A DNA stretch of 64,000 nt from Lepidostoma basale (lineage: Eukaryota; Arthropoda; Insecta; Trichoptera; Lepidostomatidae), in NCBI GenBank assembly GCA_022606425.2, contig JAHDVF020000580.1, forward strand, positions 248,001 through 312,000, read 5' to 3'. The notes beneath the pieces are model-generated. The model made no database searches and was not told where the DNA came from. It saw only the letters and a list, made by a program, of their open reading frames with translations. Shown piece after piece: positions 11,916-25,300 of this stretch (position 1 is the first letter of the stretch; the number at the start of each line of letters is the position of its first letter). Both the position numbers and the translations under genes were made by a program.

Positions 11916-12178
11916 ATGTTAAATAATATAATATAAATTCTTTTTAATTTATATATTACTTACAAAAAAGTTATGATGAGCAAAACACTTGGTATTTTCA
12001 AAATACCTCTATATATTTTTTTTATCATTTATACATTTTTTTTTTAAATATAAAAATAATTTTTAAATCATCAACTTTCTGGTAATTTGAAATCGGTATA
12101 TTATATTGTATATTAATTTCATTTAATTAAAACCTCATTTTAATTCCTTCGAGGTTCTTTTCCTGACCTGATTAACCG

Positions 12179-12263
12179 GTCATTTCATCTAGAAACTTGC
12201 TGAACGTTTTTACAATGGACTTCCTTCACTTCAAATTACGACTCGAACACTCACGGCCGCCAC
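12179..12263 (-). repeat. SINE-2 copy (minus orientation)
   Basis: It is the reverse complement of the repeat at 8480-8569. On the minus strand it reads GTGGCGGCCGTGAGTGTTCG, then AGTCGTAATTTGAAGTGAAG. Confidence 0.6.
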
Positions 12264-12640
12264 AAATACCCAATGGTTTTTAATGTTTTTTAGTAACAAG
12301 ATTTAAAATTTAGATTTTTTTTAGTTAAATGTTGGTAAATGAAGTAATATTTTAAGAACATCGTTTTTTCTCTCCAATAATGAGATATCTACTCATTGGA
12401 ATACAACAAACCTATTGTATGTTTATGAAGTAATTTAAAAAAAACTTAGAAATGGATATATAAATTTGACTCAGACTCGTCAAATGATTCCTGAGTAAGT
12501 TATTCGAACGAGCTTTAGTAATTTATATTTGCGCAGTACAGCGTATCGATTCGAATATGCTATATTTTTTAGTATAATTATTTTGGAAATTTAGGGCGTA
12601 ATAAACGGTTTGTTATTATTATCACTGCTATTCAACCTCA
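12264..12640. other. Spacer, nothing recognised
   Basis: AT-rich DNA with no supported feature. Confidence 0.45.
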
Positions 12641-12669
12641 CATAGCCAACCCAGCATGTAGATGAAGAT

Positions 12670-12990
12670 TGATAACAACATTAATTGATAAAAAAGAGGC
12701 GAATCATGGGAAGAACCCTTAAATATAGAATAACCAAGGAAGAGATTCGCACATCTTACAAAATTTGTGACACAGTGAGATGGAGTAGGCAGAGAAGGCA
12801 TTTCTGGAGGGACCACATTGAGAGGATGGACCTAGCGAGGATTCCTAAGATCGTGATGCGCGAAACTCCAGAGGGTTGTCGACCACCAGGATGACCACCA
12901 AAAGAAATGGAGAGAAAGCGTCAAGTCTTCATCACAGGAAGAAATATAATAACCTGTTTTAGTAGATTGCAAGATCTACTCTAAGAAGAT
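12670..12990 (+). pseudogene. Non-LTR retrotransposon C-terminal relic with (GAAGAT)n tail
   Basis: The plus strand reads RWSRQRRHFWRDHIERMDLA, then RIPKIVMRETPEG, typical of the HI-RM segment after an RTE/CR1-type reverse transcriptase. A stop and frame break follow in the GRPP region. The 3' end (CTTCATCACAGGAAGAAA, GCAAGATCTAC, then GAAGATGAAGAAGAGG) repeats the tail at 5.95 kb. Confidence 0.65.
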
Positions 12991-13393
12991 GAAGAAGAGG
13001 CGAAGTGTTTACTTGTACATATTTTTCAAAACTATAAGGGGACGGCCAAACCAAAGTGCCGGGGTCGGAGGCTAGGTGGATACCTGGCAAACCAACATAA
13101 TGTATGGCGTGATATGGGACCGGCCACACAATACGGCTCGCGCCACAAGGCGTCATCACAAGCGAACTGTGTCTTGACTCCTACCAGTGCCATTTTGACG
13201 TTACAACTTCAAGATGGCACTGCTCCTACCCAGGCACTCCGGTGTGGCCGTATCTATAAACGTCAATTCTGATTATCTATGGTGTTTGTTGTGTTTAGCT
13301 CGAGGATGACAGGTTGTCGGCAGTTTCGTCTAAATATTATATATTTATAGTAAAGATTTTATTTATAATTCTCTGAAAGTTTTATCTTTCACC
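12991..13393 (+). promoter_or_regulatory. Region upstream of STING; promoter and 5' leader presumably here
   Basis: This is the only host sequence between the retroelement relic and the STING start codon. 13020-13260 is clearly less AT-rich than its flanks. No TATA box or initiator could be named with confidence. A TTTATAG just upstream of 13349 could be a 3' splice site of a non-coding first exon, so part of this stretch may be 5' UTR. The placement is an inference. Confidence 0.3.
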
Positions 13394-16300
13394 ATGACTT
13401 TTCAAGTAAAGATATATAATTATATTCTTAATCAGGCGAATTGCATTATACCCGCTGCTCTCTTACTTTTTAACCTATGTAAGTATTTTTTTAAATCAAT
13501 TTTGATGTATATTTAATATTACATTAAATAATACAAAAGTTTATAATAAATTAGACACTAATCATCTTTCCAGTGTTGATTACAACTAATCATTTTAAGC
13601 CATTAATATAAAATAATATGAATTATTTTATGTAAATATTTTAAAACGGTAAGTAGTAATAAACTTAGATAACTAAGATTGCCACGGCAAAAGCCCTCTT
13701 GATCTATACTTTTTCCTGTATATATTTTTTACTTTGAGTTTTTATTTTATTTTTATAGGTGTTGGTGACATCCAGAATGTTCTAGCATCATATGGTGAGA
13801 GTTTCAATTGAAAACCTTTATTTCTATTATTAATCATTAAATTTATTTATATACGTAAAAATAAACTGTGTATGCAGTTTTAATATTGTTAAAAAAAAAA
13901 AACTGCATCAAATACTTGTAATCATAAAGTATTTTTGATAAAATTATGTGTGTATAATTTAAAAATGTGTTTCTTACAGAGAATATAATTTAATTAATAA
14001 TGTATTTTTTTTAGCTCAGATAATTCTCATATTTATAATTTTGGAATTTTTCCAAAAAATTATTCGGTTTGCCCAATTTGATTTAGGATATAATTACTCC
14101 AGTAGTCAATTCTTTAAAACTATTTGGGATTTTAATAAGTCTACATATGGCATTGCAATTGTGGCATTGTTTCTGATTACAATACAGCATACCGAATTTG
14201 ATGTTAAACTGCTTAGTATTTTTATTGGAGTATTCACACTGATGAAACTCATACATTTTGTAAGTACTTATACTATGTTATAACATATTAACTAATTGAT
14301 GAAAATATAGGAACACCACACATTGTTGAAATAATATTCTGGTTCAATAGCTGCACGTAACTCATGTTAGATTTTTGAATGATTAAGTATTTGCTTTACA
14401 TATTATTCATAAAGTAAAATTATTGTCGTTAAACTTCAACCCCCGCCATTATCATTTCACATCATTAAAAGCCTAACAAATTTTGATGCAGGTACCAGAA
14501 GATGGCAACGAGTTACCGAAACCAGTTGAAGTCATAAACTAAATATTTTCTGTAAATTTTTTTTTATTATTTAAATGTTTCATTAAAATAAACAAAACTT
14601 GAATTTTTATGTACATAAATATATTAGGGTTTAATTTTTTTGCCTTCGAAATATCTAATTCATTTGGATCTTATATAATATTAGGTAGAATGTAAAGTAA
14701 TGACATTTTTAATACGAAAAAAAAAAATTGCCATAACTATAAATATTATCAAATCAAAATACATTTTTTTTCTACTTCTGAGTTTATTTTTATTTCCTTC
14801 TAAAATGTTTTTGGTTATTTCCTTCTATATTTGCATCATCACTTTGTGTTGTAAATTCACATTTGAATACATTTTTAAAAACATTCTATTTTCACACATT
14901 ATACTTTAGTCCATTTTGCAAACATGTTTTAGGCCGCAGATGGCTTTCCTCAGTTTAGAAATTATAACAATAAAATGAGACAAAAATATATCTTATACAT
15001 ATACTAAATGAAAGTAAAAAGATTCCACCAAACACAAACAAGTATCTTTTATAAGGTTTATGATGGTAGGAAGGTTAAAGGAGGTAATTTATTTTTTCAT
15101 TTTGGGTTGGTTCAGAATACCCCTTTTCATCGCCAGTAACAATCATCAGAAACGGATCAGTTTCACGTGTAGAATAAACTCCAAAACTTCAGAGATGTTG
15201 GTGAATGCTCATGTGGTACTCAAATTTCCTGTCTATTTTTCTACAGATTTTTTTCATATTGTCTTGTACAGTTGAATTGGGACAAGGGAGATATTTCACG
15301 GATAATTCCTTCACGGTTGTGCAAATATATATTATATATATATTATGAATTTAAAGTGAAACCATCCAGTTTTACAGATCTTGAATCAATACACATTTCA
15401 AAATGAGAAATTCAAATTTTGAAATAAAATAGAATGCTATTAGGCAATTGTTTCAACTAACTGCAGTTGAAGTCAAAAGCCATATCGTAAATCTAGTTGC
15501 TTATAAACATGAAAAACCATTGGCAAATTATCTCTTCTTCTTGTCCTGTCACACCTCCGTGGTGCATAGGGCCTCAAGGAGCCTTCTCCACTCATTGGCA
15601 AATTATATTCAATATATATTTGTATTTTAGGATGACTGCAAGCAGTTAAGATCACAATGGATCAAGAATTCAAATGGTTTGGACTATGGTTCCGGTATGG
15701 CATATAGCTTCTTCTACGGGTACCTGGCTATCACACTAATTAATAGGGGTGACAACGTTTCATTAAAAAAGGCAATGGAAATATATGAAGGTCGAGAATG
15801 TATTAAATTTGCCGTCAAAAAGATATTTATTTTAGTGCCAACGTTGTTATACTGTCCCCCTAATTTATCTGGGGATACAGATGGTGAAATATATTTGGAA
15901 GCTTGCAAGGTTAGTATATACATATTTATTTTTATGATCTACATTATATATGTCGCCGCCACCTAGTTAAATACGTCGCTCAATTGAACGGCTAGGCTGA
16001 TAATGAAATGGCGGCATTCAATGAAGTGACTAGGCCGGTAGTTGAATAAATTAAGATAGCTCAACGTTTTAGTTCTAATTTTTACCACTGCAACGCTAGC
16101 AGTCATCTAACAATGTTCAACTGTAAGTCGGCATTCGATAACATGTGTTTTTGTAAAAAGTAACCCGATTTTCAAACAAAAAAGAGAGAGAGCATGCGTA
16201 TAGGGGATGTGGGATGTATTATTTGAAAAAAAACTAACTCTAACCTAAACGTATTCTTTACTACCGTCCGAGTTTTGACATTGACTTAGCGCTTGTACGG

Positions 16301-19300
16301 TTATAATGTTCATATTGACGCATAGCGTGTTTATAAAAACATAACTTTATTTTTATTTCTATTTTATTGTATTTTACTTTAACCACCTCAGCAGACCGGA
16401 AGACCCAATTACAGAGATGAATTACATCACAATCACCCAGGCTTCAGAAAAAACGCTTTTTAATTATTATTGATTTCACCGAGAATCGAACCTTTAGGTT
16501 AGAGTTAGTTTTTTTAAAAATAATACATCCCACATCCCTATCTACTCAATAAATTTTTACGCAAACGCTAAAAACTTGTTTAACAAAATCCCTATTTTAT
16601 TTGTGTTCAAATAAATAAATAAATTCACGATAATATAAAGTCACAATAACGTTGCTTTCAACATGTCGGCTAAGCGTCCATTAGCCATGTCATTGAATTC
16701 CGGCATTTTATTATCGGCCTGGCGACGTTTAGCCTTTTGGTTGAACATTGCGTTCAGCAAGTTGGCTAAGCCATGTCATTGAATGCCACCATTTCATTAT
16801 CAGCCTAGCCGTTCAATTGAGCGGCGTATTTAACTAGATGGCGGCGACATATGCACACTTGGGGGAATACAATGAGACTTCTAGATGAATAGTTTATGTT
16901 TGATATATATATATTTTTTTGTGCACAACTAATAAAAATAAAAATTCACATAGATCTTTAGTTTTTAGTTAGTGTAACTCTTTATTGAAATATAACTCTG
17001 CATCACCGAGAGTTTGAATTGCGGCAGTCTACATTGCGATCAGGAATGTCTCGTGCGATGGACAGATTGTTTGAGCAAAAACGCTATATTCACACAAATT
17101 TAGGCGACCAAACCTGCACTGTAGCCGGCCCATTAGCCTGGAATAATCTTCCTACAGACCTTGATGGTGAGATCCCATCTCAATGTTAAGATTGAGACTT
17201 AAAACATTCCGACATGTGTTGAATGCGTCAGTCGCTGGCCACATTCTTAATATGTAGTCTATCTCTAGGTTTTAACACGGACAATTTTTTACAGCGCCCT
17301 TGTGATGATTAATTCATAAAAATGTTGCTTTACAAATCATTCAATTTATTATTAACAAAGATATGGTAAATTAGATACAGTGTAACCCCTCTTAACGGTT
17401 ACCCATTTGGCCAGTTGATCCGAGTAGTATTTTGATCCGGTTGTTCCGAGTGTAGATTTTTATTAAAAATTACACTTTATTCAGAATGCGTAGACGAAGA
17501 ATGTGCCGAGTAATGTAATGTAATGTAATGTAAGTAAGTAATGACAGATAGAGTAACTTTTTTATTTTGTTAAACTTGCCGTTAGCACAATGTAATTCAG
17601 AGTTAACAGAGAAAACAGAGTTTATATCATTCTCCCTATGATGAGATTTGTCTTCCACTATTTCTTTTTCCGTTTACATCGTTAACATATACTTTCTTTA
17701 TCATTATTTCTATGTATCAAAACCATCTTAATGACCCTTTCATTATTTTGTTCATAACACCTTTGTTGCATACACTACCGATATTTGCATTTGACTCTAT
17801 GCAGATTTACACACGTTCATGTAAGACATCTCATTTCTACTATATTTATTATACTTACATTTTTCTTTTACCATTTCCATGCTTCACTTTCATACATAAG
17901 GGTCGACACAAGAACACCATTGTTCACTGTCATCTTATTATTTGACTTTTGTTTTGCGATGACATAATGATGATCAATTATATGATAGACCAGTTAATCT
18001 GAGGACTGGTTGATCCAAGGCCGATTAAGAGGGGTTCTACTGTACAATGATAACCCATATCTTTGTTAAATATATGTCAGATATCAATGTTAATGATATC
18101 CATGTTTTTTATTAGGGGTACCCATAAGTAATGTCGTTTTTTTCGATGCGCCATCTTTAAAATAGTCTCCTTCGGTCTGTTAAGCAGTAAGGACCTGTTA
18201 TAAGTTTTTATTGTGTAGCGGCTACCTGCTCGTGGCCTTGAGACAAAATAAAACGGTTTCTTTATCCCTCTGACGACAATGGTAGAGACGTGTCCGTTGG
18301 AACAACATCTGCAGATCTGTATACTTTTTCAATATCATTTGAATAATAAATCGACAGAAGCTACGAAGGATAGGATGCTGACTATTGAGAAATTATCGGA
18401 AAAGGTCGGTTCATCCTGGTCCAATACTAAAAGGATCCTAAAGAAGTTGGGCAAGATTAAAAAATAAGGTGTTTGGGTCCCACGCGCATTGACCGACCGC
18501 AACGTGGCTCAACGGCTCAGCATCAGTAGATTATTGCTAGAAAAAGAACAATTAAGCCCATTTCTTCGTGACTTAGTGACTGGTAATGAGAAATAGGTTT
18601 AATTCAAACATAATGAAAAAAAAAACAATGGCTAAAATGCGGAAAAAAGGCCGTTTCAACCCCTAAACAGTCATTGCATTCTAAAAAAGGGTTATTATGG
18701 GTTTATTGGGTTTCGAAAGGAATCATTTACTTCGAACTATTGCCATAAGGTCGGACAGTGTCGGCAGAGTTATACTGTCAACAGTTGGATAGCTTTAATG
18801 AAGCACTACGCCAAAAGAGGCCAGCTTTGGTGAATAGAAGCGCCATTACTCTTCAGCACGATAACGCGCGAGCTCATATTGCAAAATTGATGCGTAAAAA
18901 TTCTTGGGTGGGTCACCCTGTTGCATCCTCCATACTCTCCGGATCTCGCACCATCGGATTCTTCTTTATTTCGTTCTATGGAACATTTTTTAATAGATCA
19001 AAATTTCAATTCCTTAGAAGAGGTGAATACAGCCCTATCACAATATTTTCAGTCAAAATCCGCTGAATTTTACAGGAAGGGCATGAGTGATTTTAAAAAA
19101 AAGGTGGCAGAAGGTTATAGATTATATGGGGAATAACTTTATTTAAGAAAAGTTAAATAAAGTATAAAAAAATTGTTTTGAATTTCATTGAAAAAAAACT
19201 ACATTACTTATGGGTACCCCTAATAATACTCACTTCACGGAATTAAAACAAATCAATTTTTTACAATTTGCTTTCCTCTACATTCTTATAGTATGGTAAT

Positions 19301-22300
19301 TATCCACATCTATTGTTTTATTGTAGGATTTGTTATTTCTTTATTTTCATAGATTTTCTGCTCACCTATATGCTCATTTATAATATTTTTTTAAAACTCT
19401 TCTATATTTAAAGTTACTACTTTAAATAAATTCACATGGAAAGAAATTTTATTCTTAATGTTGTTATTTGAAAGTTCATTGTAAATAATGGAAATAAAAA
19501 AAATGTTAAAAATCTTTTTAAAATGTAACTAACTAACTAAGTATCACGTTGTCTCTCCGAAGGGGTAGGCAGAAACACTTTAACTGATGCGGCACTCCAT
19601 CCTTCTGTTTTCGCCCCCGTGGGAGACGCGGCGTGATTGGTTGCTAATCTCATCGCCACCAATAGGCATAAAATGTATATTTAATTCAAATCTACCATCT
19701 TCGACCGGTTTCATCAGCTCGCTGCCGAAACCAGTCGAAGATACAAAATATCAGTAGATTTAAACTAAATATACATTTAAAAAAGATTTTTTACAACAAA
19801 AAAAAATGAAAATTTTAACTTTTATGCTCCCTACATCATATCCATAAATATTTCTAGTTTGAATATATTTTAATTTTAAATCAGAAACAGCATTATTTAG
19901 TACAAATATATGAAAGTATTCACACCTTATGGGCAGAGGGTACATGTATAATCTTGATTCTTTGTATTAGATCTTAAAAAAATCAAATATTAACATTAAA
20001 ATCTGTACCTTAGAGCCAGACGGATGCAAAGACCATTTTTCGTAAAATGACTTTTTTATTGAATAATAATGACAAAAACGTTATCTTTTATTGGTAAAAA
20101 GATGAAAGAGCTACTTGCTATGGTTTAGAATTTAAAAAATCAAAAGGATGTAAAGACCAAAATGATCATAGAGCCAGAAGGATGCAACTCCATATACATG
20201 GATTTGCATCCATTTGTAATATCGGCGAAAAGACTCAAATCCATTTGCACCCTTCTGCCTCTAAAATCTGTGGATTTGCATCTTTTTTTGTCTATGGGTG
20301 ACGCGCTTATACTCTATTCTCACGATGCTGCAATTCTGTACCTTAGAGCCAGACGGATGCAAATCCAAATAGTAAGTTTTTCAGTAGAGCCAAAAACAAG
20401 AGCATGTTTTTATTTATGCCTATTAATTCATTGAAATGAATTATTTGAGATGTGTTTTTTTATTTTATATTGTAGTTCACTTCAAGTACTTTCATTTTAT
20501 GTAAAAAAAACATTATTTTATTTTATTATGGACCTTAAAAAATACAAATAAAAACAGTCTTATGGATTTGCATCCTTCTGGCTCTAAAGTATGTGGGAGT
20601 TGGTGCCAAATTATAAAATTATACTTAACTTGATTTAAATTATTTGAATTGGGAAAATTATAAATAAATAGAGATTGGGTGTTTTTATTGTTTATTTTAA
20701 AATTCTGTCTAAAAAAATTAAAAAAAATTCATACATAGAGGGAAAAATGAGTTTTATTTGAAAAAATGATTGTCATTTATTTTTTTAATTATTAGTTTTG
20801 TCTGTTTCTGGATCTTCTGGAGGATATTCAGGAACTGGTAAATTCAGGTGGGGTAAATTATTATAAAAAATGTGAAGAGGTTTCGGTATCCACTTCAATT
20901 TTTATCCACTTATTATTTTTGTAATTTCTAATGAATTGTTCCCAGTCATGGGGTATAGAGAAGGCATTCGACGCGGTGGAATGGAGAGGGTTGTTCGGGA
21001 TGATGGACAGAATTGGAGTCAAACACAGAGACAAACGAATTATCCAAGCGATATATAAGGAAGAAGCCGCCATCCTTAGACTGGGCAAGGATGAAAAGGA
21101 AGCAAGGATAAGACAAGGGGTGAGACAGGGCTGCTCTCTTTTCCCTGTACTCTTCAATGGCTATATACAATGTGCGATAGATGAAATAAGAGAGGAAATG
21201 GAACATAGAAGAGGTGTAAGACTTCACGGACGGAAAGTAGATATGACAAGATTTGCAGACGATATCGCCATTGTTGCCAACGATGAAATTGAACTAAAAG
21301 ATACCTTAGATACCATGGAAAAAATACTAAGTACAACGTATAACATGAAAATAAACAAAGATAAAACTAAGGTAATGACTGTGGGTAGAGATGAGCGCCA
21401 AATAAATGTTGAGATGGCTGGAACTGCGATCAAGAATGTAAAGACTTTTGTTTACCTGGGGAGCAGTATTACATGGGATGGCCGATCCAAGAAAGACGTC
21501 GATAGTCGTATCTACCAAGCTAAACATGCCTTCAATAAAAAGTCTAAAATATTCGAGTCCAACAATATAGACCTGAACCTCCGAAAACAACTTTAAAAAA
21601 CAATGGTGTTTTACTGTACAGCTGCGAGATTTGGTGCCTGGGCGAAAGAGAGCGCAAAAGGCTGGAGGCATTTAAGAGGTGGACCTACCGACGAGTTGCC
21701 CATGTTTCATGGAGGGACCACATTACAAATGAAGAAGTTCTCAGCAGAGTTGAAGAGAGTAGACACGTGTTGAACACCATAGTGGAGAGGCGCGCAAGAT
21801 GGATTGGTCATGTGTTGCGACATGAATGTTTCCTGCATAATGTGTTGGAGGGAATGGTCGAGGGATCGATTGGCAGAGGACGACCTCGACAAGAGTACCT
21901 AGACCAGATTTACCGAGATATGGGCTGCACCTCTTATGCGGAGTTGAAAAGAGTTGCCGAGGATCGAGCCGAGTGGAAGAGGAGATGTTTCGCATTGCTG
22001 CAGACCAATCGCTAGATTGAAACCGGAGAGAGAGAATGTTTTACGTATGGTTACTGATGCAAAACATTTCCAGTTTAAAATTTGTAAATCACAAATTTCT
22101 TCTTCGAGGTCACACTCATCTGGAAGTAGATTCTGAGCATTCAGTAATTGAACAGGCCAAGAAAAAGATTCGAAATTCATATGTAAAATTCATATAAAAT
22201 GTTCATACCCCATGACTGGGAACAATTCATTAGAAATTGCAAAAATAATAAGTGGATAAAAATTGAAGTGGATACCAAAATCTCTTCACATTTTTTATAA

Positions 22301-25300
22301 TAATTTACCCCACCTGAATTTACCAGTTCCTGAATATCCTCCAGAAGATCCAGAAACAGATAAAACTAATAATTAAAAAATAAATCACAATCATTTTTTC
22401 AAATAAAACTCATTTTTCCCTCTATGTATGAATTAAAAAAAAAAAATATGACAGAATTTAAAAATAATCAATAAAAACACCCAATCTCTATTTATTTATA
22501 ATTTTCCCAATTCAAATCATTAAAATCAAGTTAAGTATAATTTTATAATTTGGCACCAACTCCCACATACTTTAGAGCCAGAAGGATGCAAATCCACAAG
22601 ACTGTTTTTATTTGTATTTTTTAAGGTCCAGAAATAAAATAAAATAATGTTTTTTTTACATAAAATGAAAGTACTTGAAGTGAACTACAATATAAAATAA
22701 AAAAAACACAACTCAAATATTTATTTCAATGAATTAAAAGGCATAAATAAAAACATACTTTTGTTTTTGGCTCTACTGAAAAACTCACTATTTGGATTTG
22801 CATCCGTCTGGCTCTAAGGTACAGAAATTAACTTTCAATTCAAAACACTCTTGGGATATCTTACTTTAAAAAAAATTCTACTTGATTGACCAACTTTTAA
22901 CTCATGCCTTGTTTTATAGAATTTGGAACCTATTGAAATGGATATTGCTGGAGTAACAAACAGAATATACAAACACTCTGTCTACAAAATTCATAAAAAT
23001 GATGGCAGCTATCCCACATACATTGTTGTTGAAGGCGCCACTCCTTTGCTTACTTATCACAAAGTTCTTTCTCATTATGGACCGCATCAAGGTAATCAAT
23101 TTTGTAATTTTCTTAATCCCTGCGGTAGGACCTCTGAAGGGGTATCTCTGTGCTTAGTTGTGAGTTGTGAGAGGGAACCTTCTCACACCTCGGCTCACAT
23201 GTATTGCTGTTTATTATAAATTTATGAAGAACAATTGATGTTTATTACATCTGATATTTTTACTCACTAACAGGTAATCTTATCACAAAATTTTCTCGAT
23301 ATATGATTAACACGATTGTATTATAGAGTGAGGCAAAGTAAGGATATCTCTATATAAATTTATTTTATTTATAAAAGCTGGTCTATGTTGCAAGAAACTA
23401 TGACATTTTCAATAACAATTATGCAAAAATAGAGGCGTGGGATGTCTATAATTTTTAATGCCTTTTATGGTGAAATAAGTTAAACTGTAATGCCTTAAAT
23501 ATATAATTTTACTCCATTGCATAGTTAACCTTTCCCTTACGGTGCTAAAATAAAAACGTGCGTTCCGGTGTAGGGTAGTCAGTACGCGTTAAAAAAGTTG
23601 CGATTTTAAATCTGAAAAATAGGAACATTCATAGCTAATCCCCTCATATAATTATAATTGAAGTCAAAAATTATAATAATTGAGATTTAATTGCTGAAAA
23701 CATTAAAAAACCATCTGGCAACGCTCACGGAACGGGCATAGATCCGCTCTGGTCGCAAGCCCGAAAGCAACTGCCGGCGGGGGCGGGACGGCGAGTGAGA
23801 ACATTGAGCTAGAACATATGCAAGAGTGAGATGCGAATATAGTGTGTTTGTCTGTTTATACGCGACATTGTTTTCGATTTTCACAAAATACCTCCGATGT
23901 ACCCGATAAATTCTGATTATTATTAATATTATTTTTTAAATCAATGCGTAAATATATTATGGAGGAATACCTAAAATCTTAACCTTGTATTTATTATATT
24001 TATAGAGATATTGATGGTTTTTAGAAGCAATGTGTAGAAGATACCCATCACAGGGAAGGGAGGGTTAATTATTATTTGTATATTATATTATATGATAAGC
24101 TTGCAGTTTTGTTTTTGTTGTTGTAGTATAATTATTATATTATTGTTTTAGAACATTATCAGAATCACAAAGATGACATTGTTCTGCAATTTTATCATAC
24201 TTTGAAGACTATAATTGAAAACCATGTTGAGTGCAGAGATGTTTGTGATGTTGTCTATTTTAATAGTAAGTTACATACATGATTATTAAGTTTATTTTGA
24301 TTTACTTTCATCCATTCACTTAAATTCATACTTTCCTCAAAGTTAAAGTTTTACCGTGGAATCTGTATCACTCTAGATCAAATAAATTATACTTGTAATG
24401 ATACAAGTATGCAATAAATGGGACCTTGTGATGAACGTGTCAAAGTCTAAAGTTATGGTATTTGAAAAGGAAGAATGTATGATGGGTTGTGACATAAGTG
24501 CGAACGGTGAGAAATTAGAGCAAGTTACCGAATTTATTTATCTAGGAAGCATCAAAGAAGGGTTGGTCCTGGAAACAAAATGAACGGTGTACTCAAAACC
24601 AACACATCAAATAGAAATATATCAACTAAAGCAAAGATGGCAGTGGACAATGGGTTTCTAGTGCCGACCCTTATATATGAAAGTGAAGCTTAAAGGTTGT
24701 AAGAAAAAGGATGAAAATAGGATAAATTTCATATAAATGAGATCACTTAGAAGTATGTGCGGAAAAACAATGTATGATATGAAGAATACCCAATTAAGAA
24801 GTTAGAAAGGAATGTAAGGTGGATGAATGCATCCTAAATAAAATTAAGAAAGGGTCACTAGGATGGTTTGGACATATGAAACGAATGGATGACAGAAGAA
24901 TGGTCAAAAAGATACATACAAATGGTGTGAATGGAAAAAGAATTCGATCATGGCCAATTACTGAAAGGCGGCCATGTTCAAAGCAGGAACAATCGACGAG
25001 CTTGCGTGTCACAATGTGTGAATTTGGAAGAGGCGCGAGAGTTATGTCAGGATAGAACAGTTTGGCAGTCTATCCTCTCTGCCTACCCCTCCGGGGAAAC
25101 GGCGTGATGGTTAATTAGTTATTAATGATACAATTTCCATGATGACTATTTTTGATGGTGTGATATAAATAAATAAAGAAAACTGAAGCAATACAAATAG
25201 TATTTTTTGATGAAAACATCAGTTTTTTTTTTTTAAGTTTTTGTTATATTTTGCGATAGTTACATGTTTCGGCTTGTTGTGGAATTATCAAATGACTTTT

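Larger units (their letters stand above)
20333..22826. mobile_element. 2.5-kb foldback element with ~620-base inverted arms
   Basis: Left arm 20333-20956 and right arm 22205-22826 are inverted copies that differ only at scattered positions. Both outer ends are CTGTACCTTAGAGCCAGACG. Each arm also carries an inner AGAGCCAGAAGGATGCAAAT motif and the end of a coding region (HDWEQFIRN-KNNKWIKIEV). The loop (20957-22204) contains a reverse-transcriptase fragment and the upstream part of that coding region. The element lies in STING intron 4. It is best read as a DNA transposon with a secondary inverted duplication and a nested retroelement. Confidence 0.8.

Noticed and set aside
19672..19782. Another possible hammerhead in the small palindrome (GAAACC-GTC, and CTGATGAAACCGGTC on the minus strand)
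   Set aside because: CTGAT runs directly into GAAAC with no room for stem II, and the flanks do not pair as stem I. It shares letters with the motif but not the architecture. It may be a collapsed relative.
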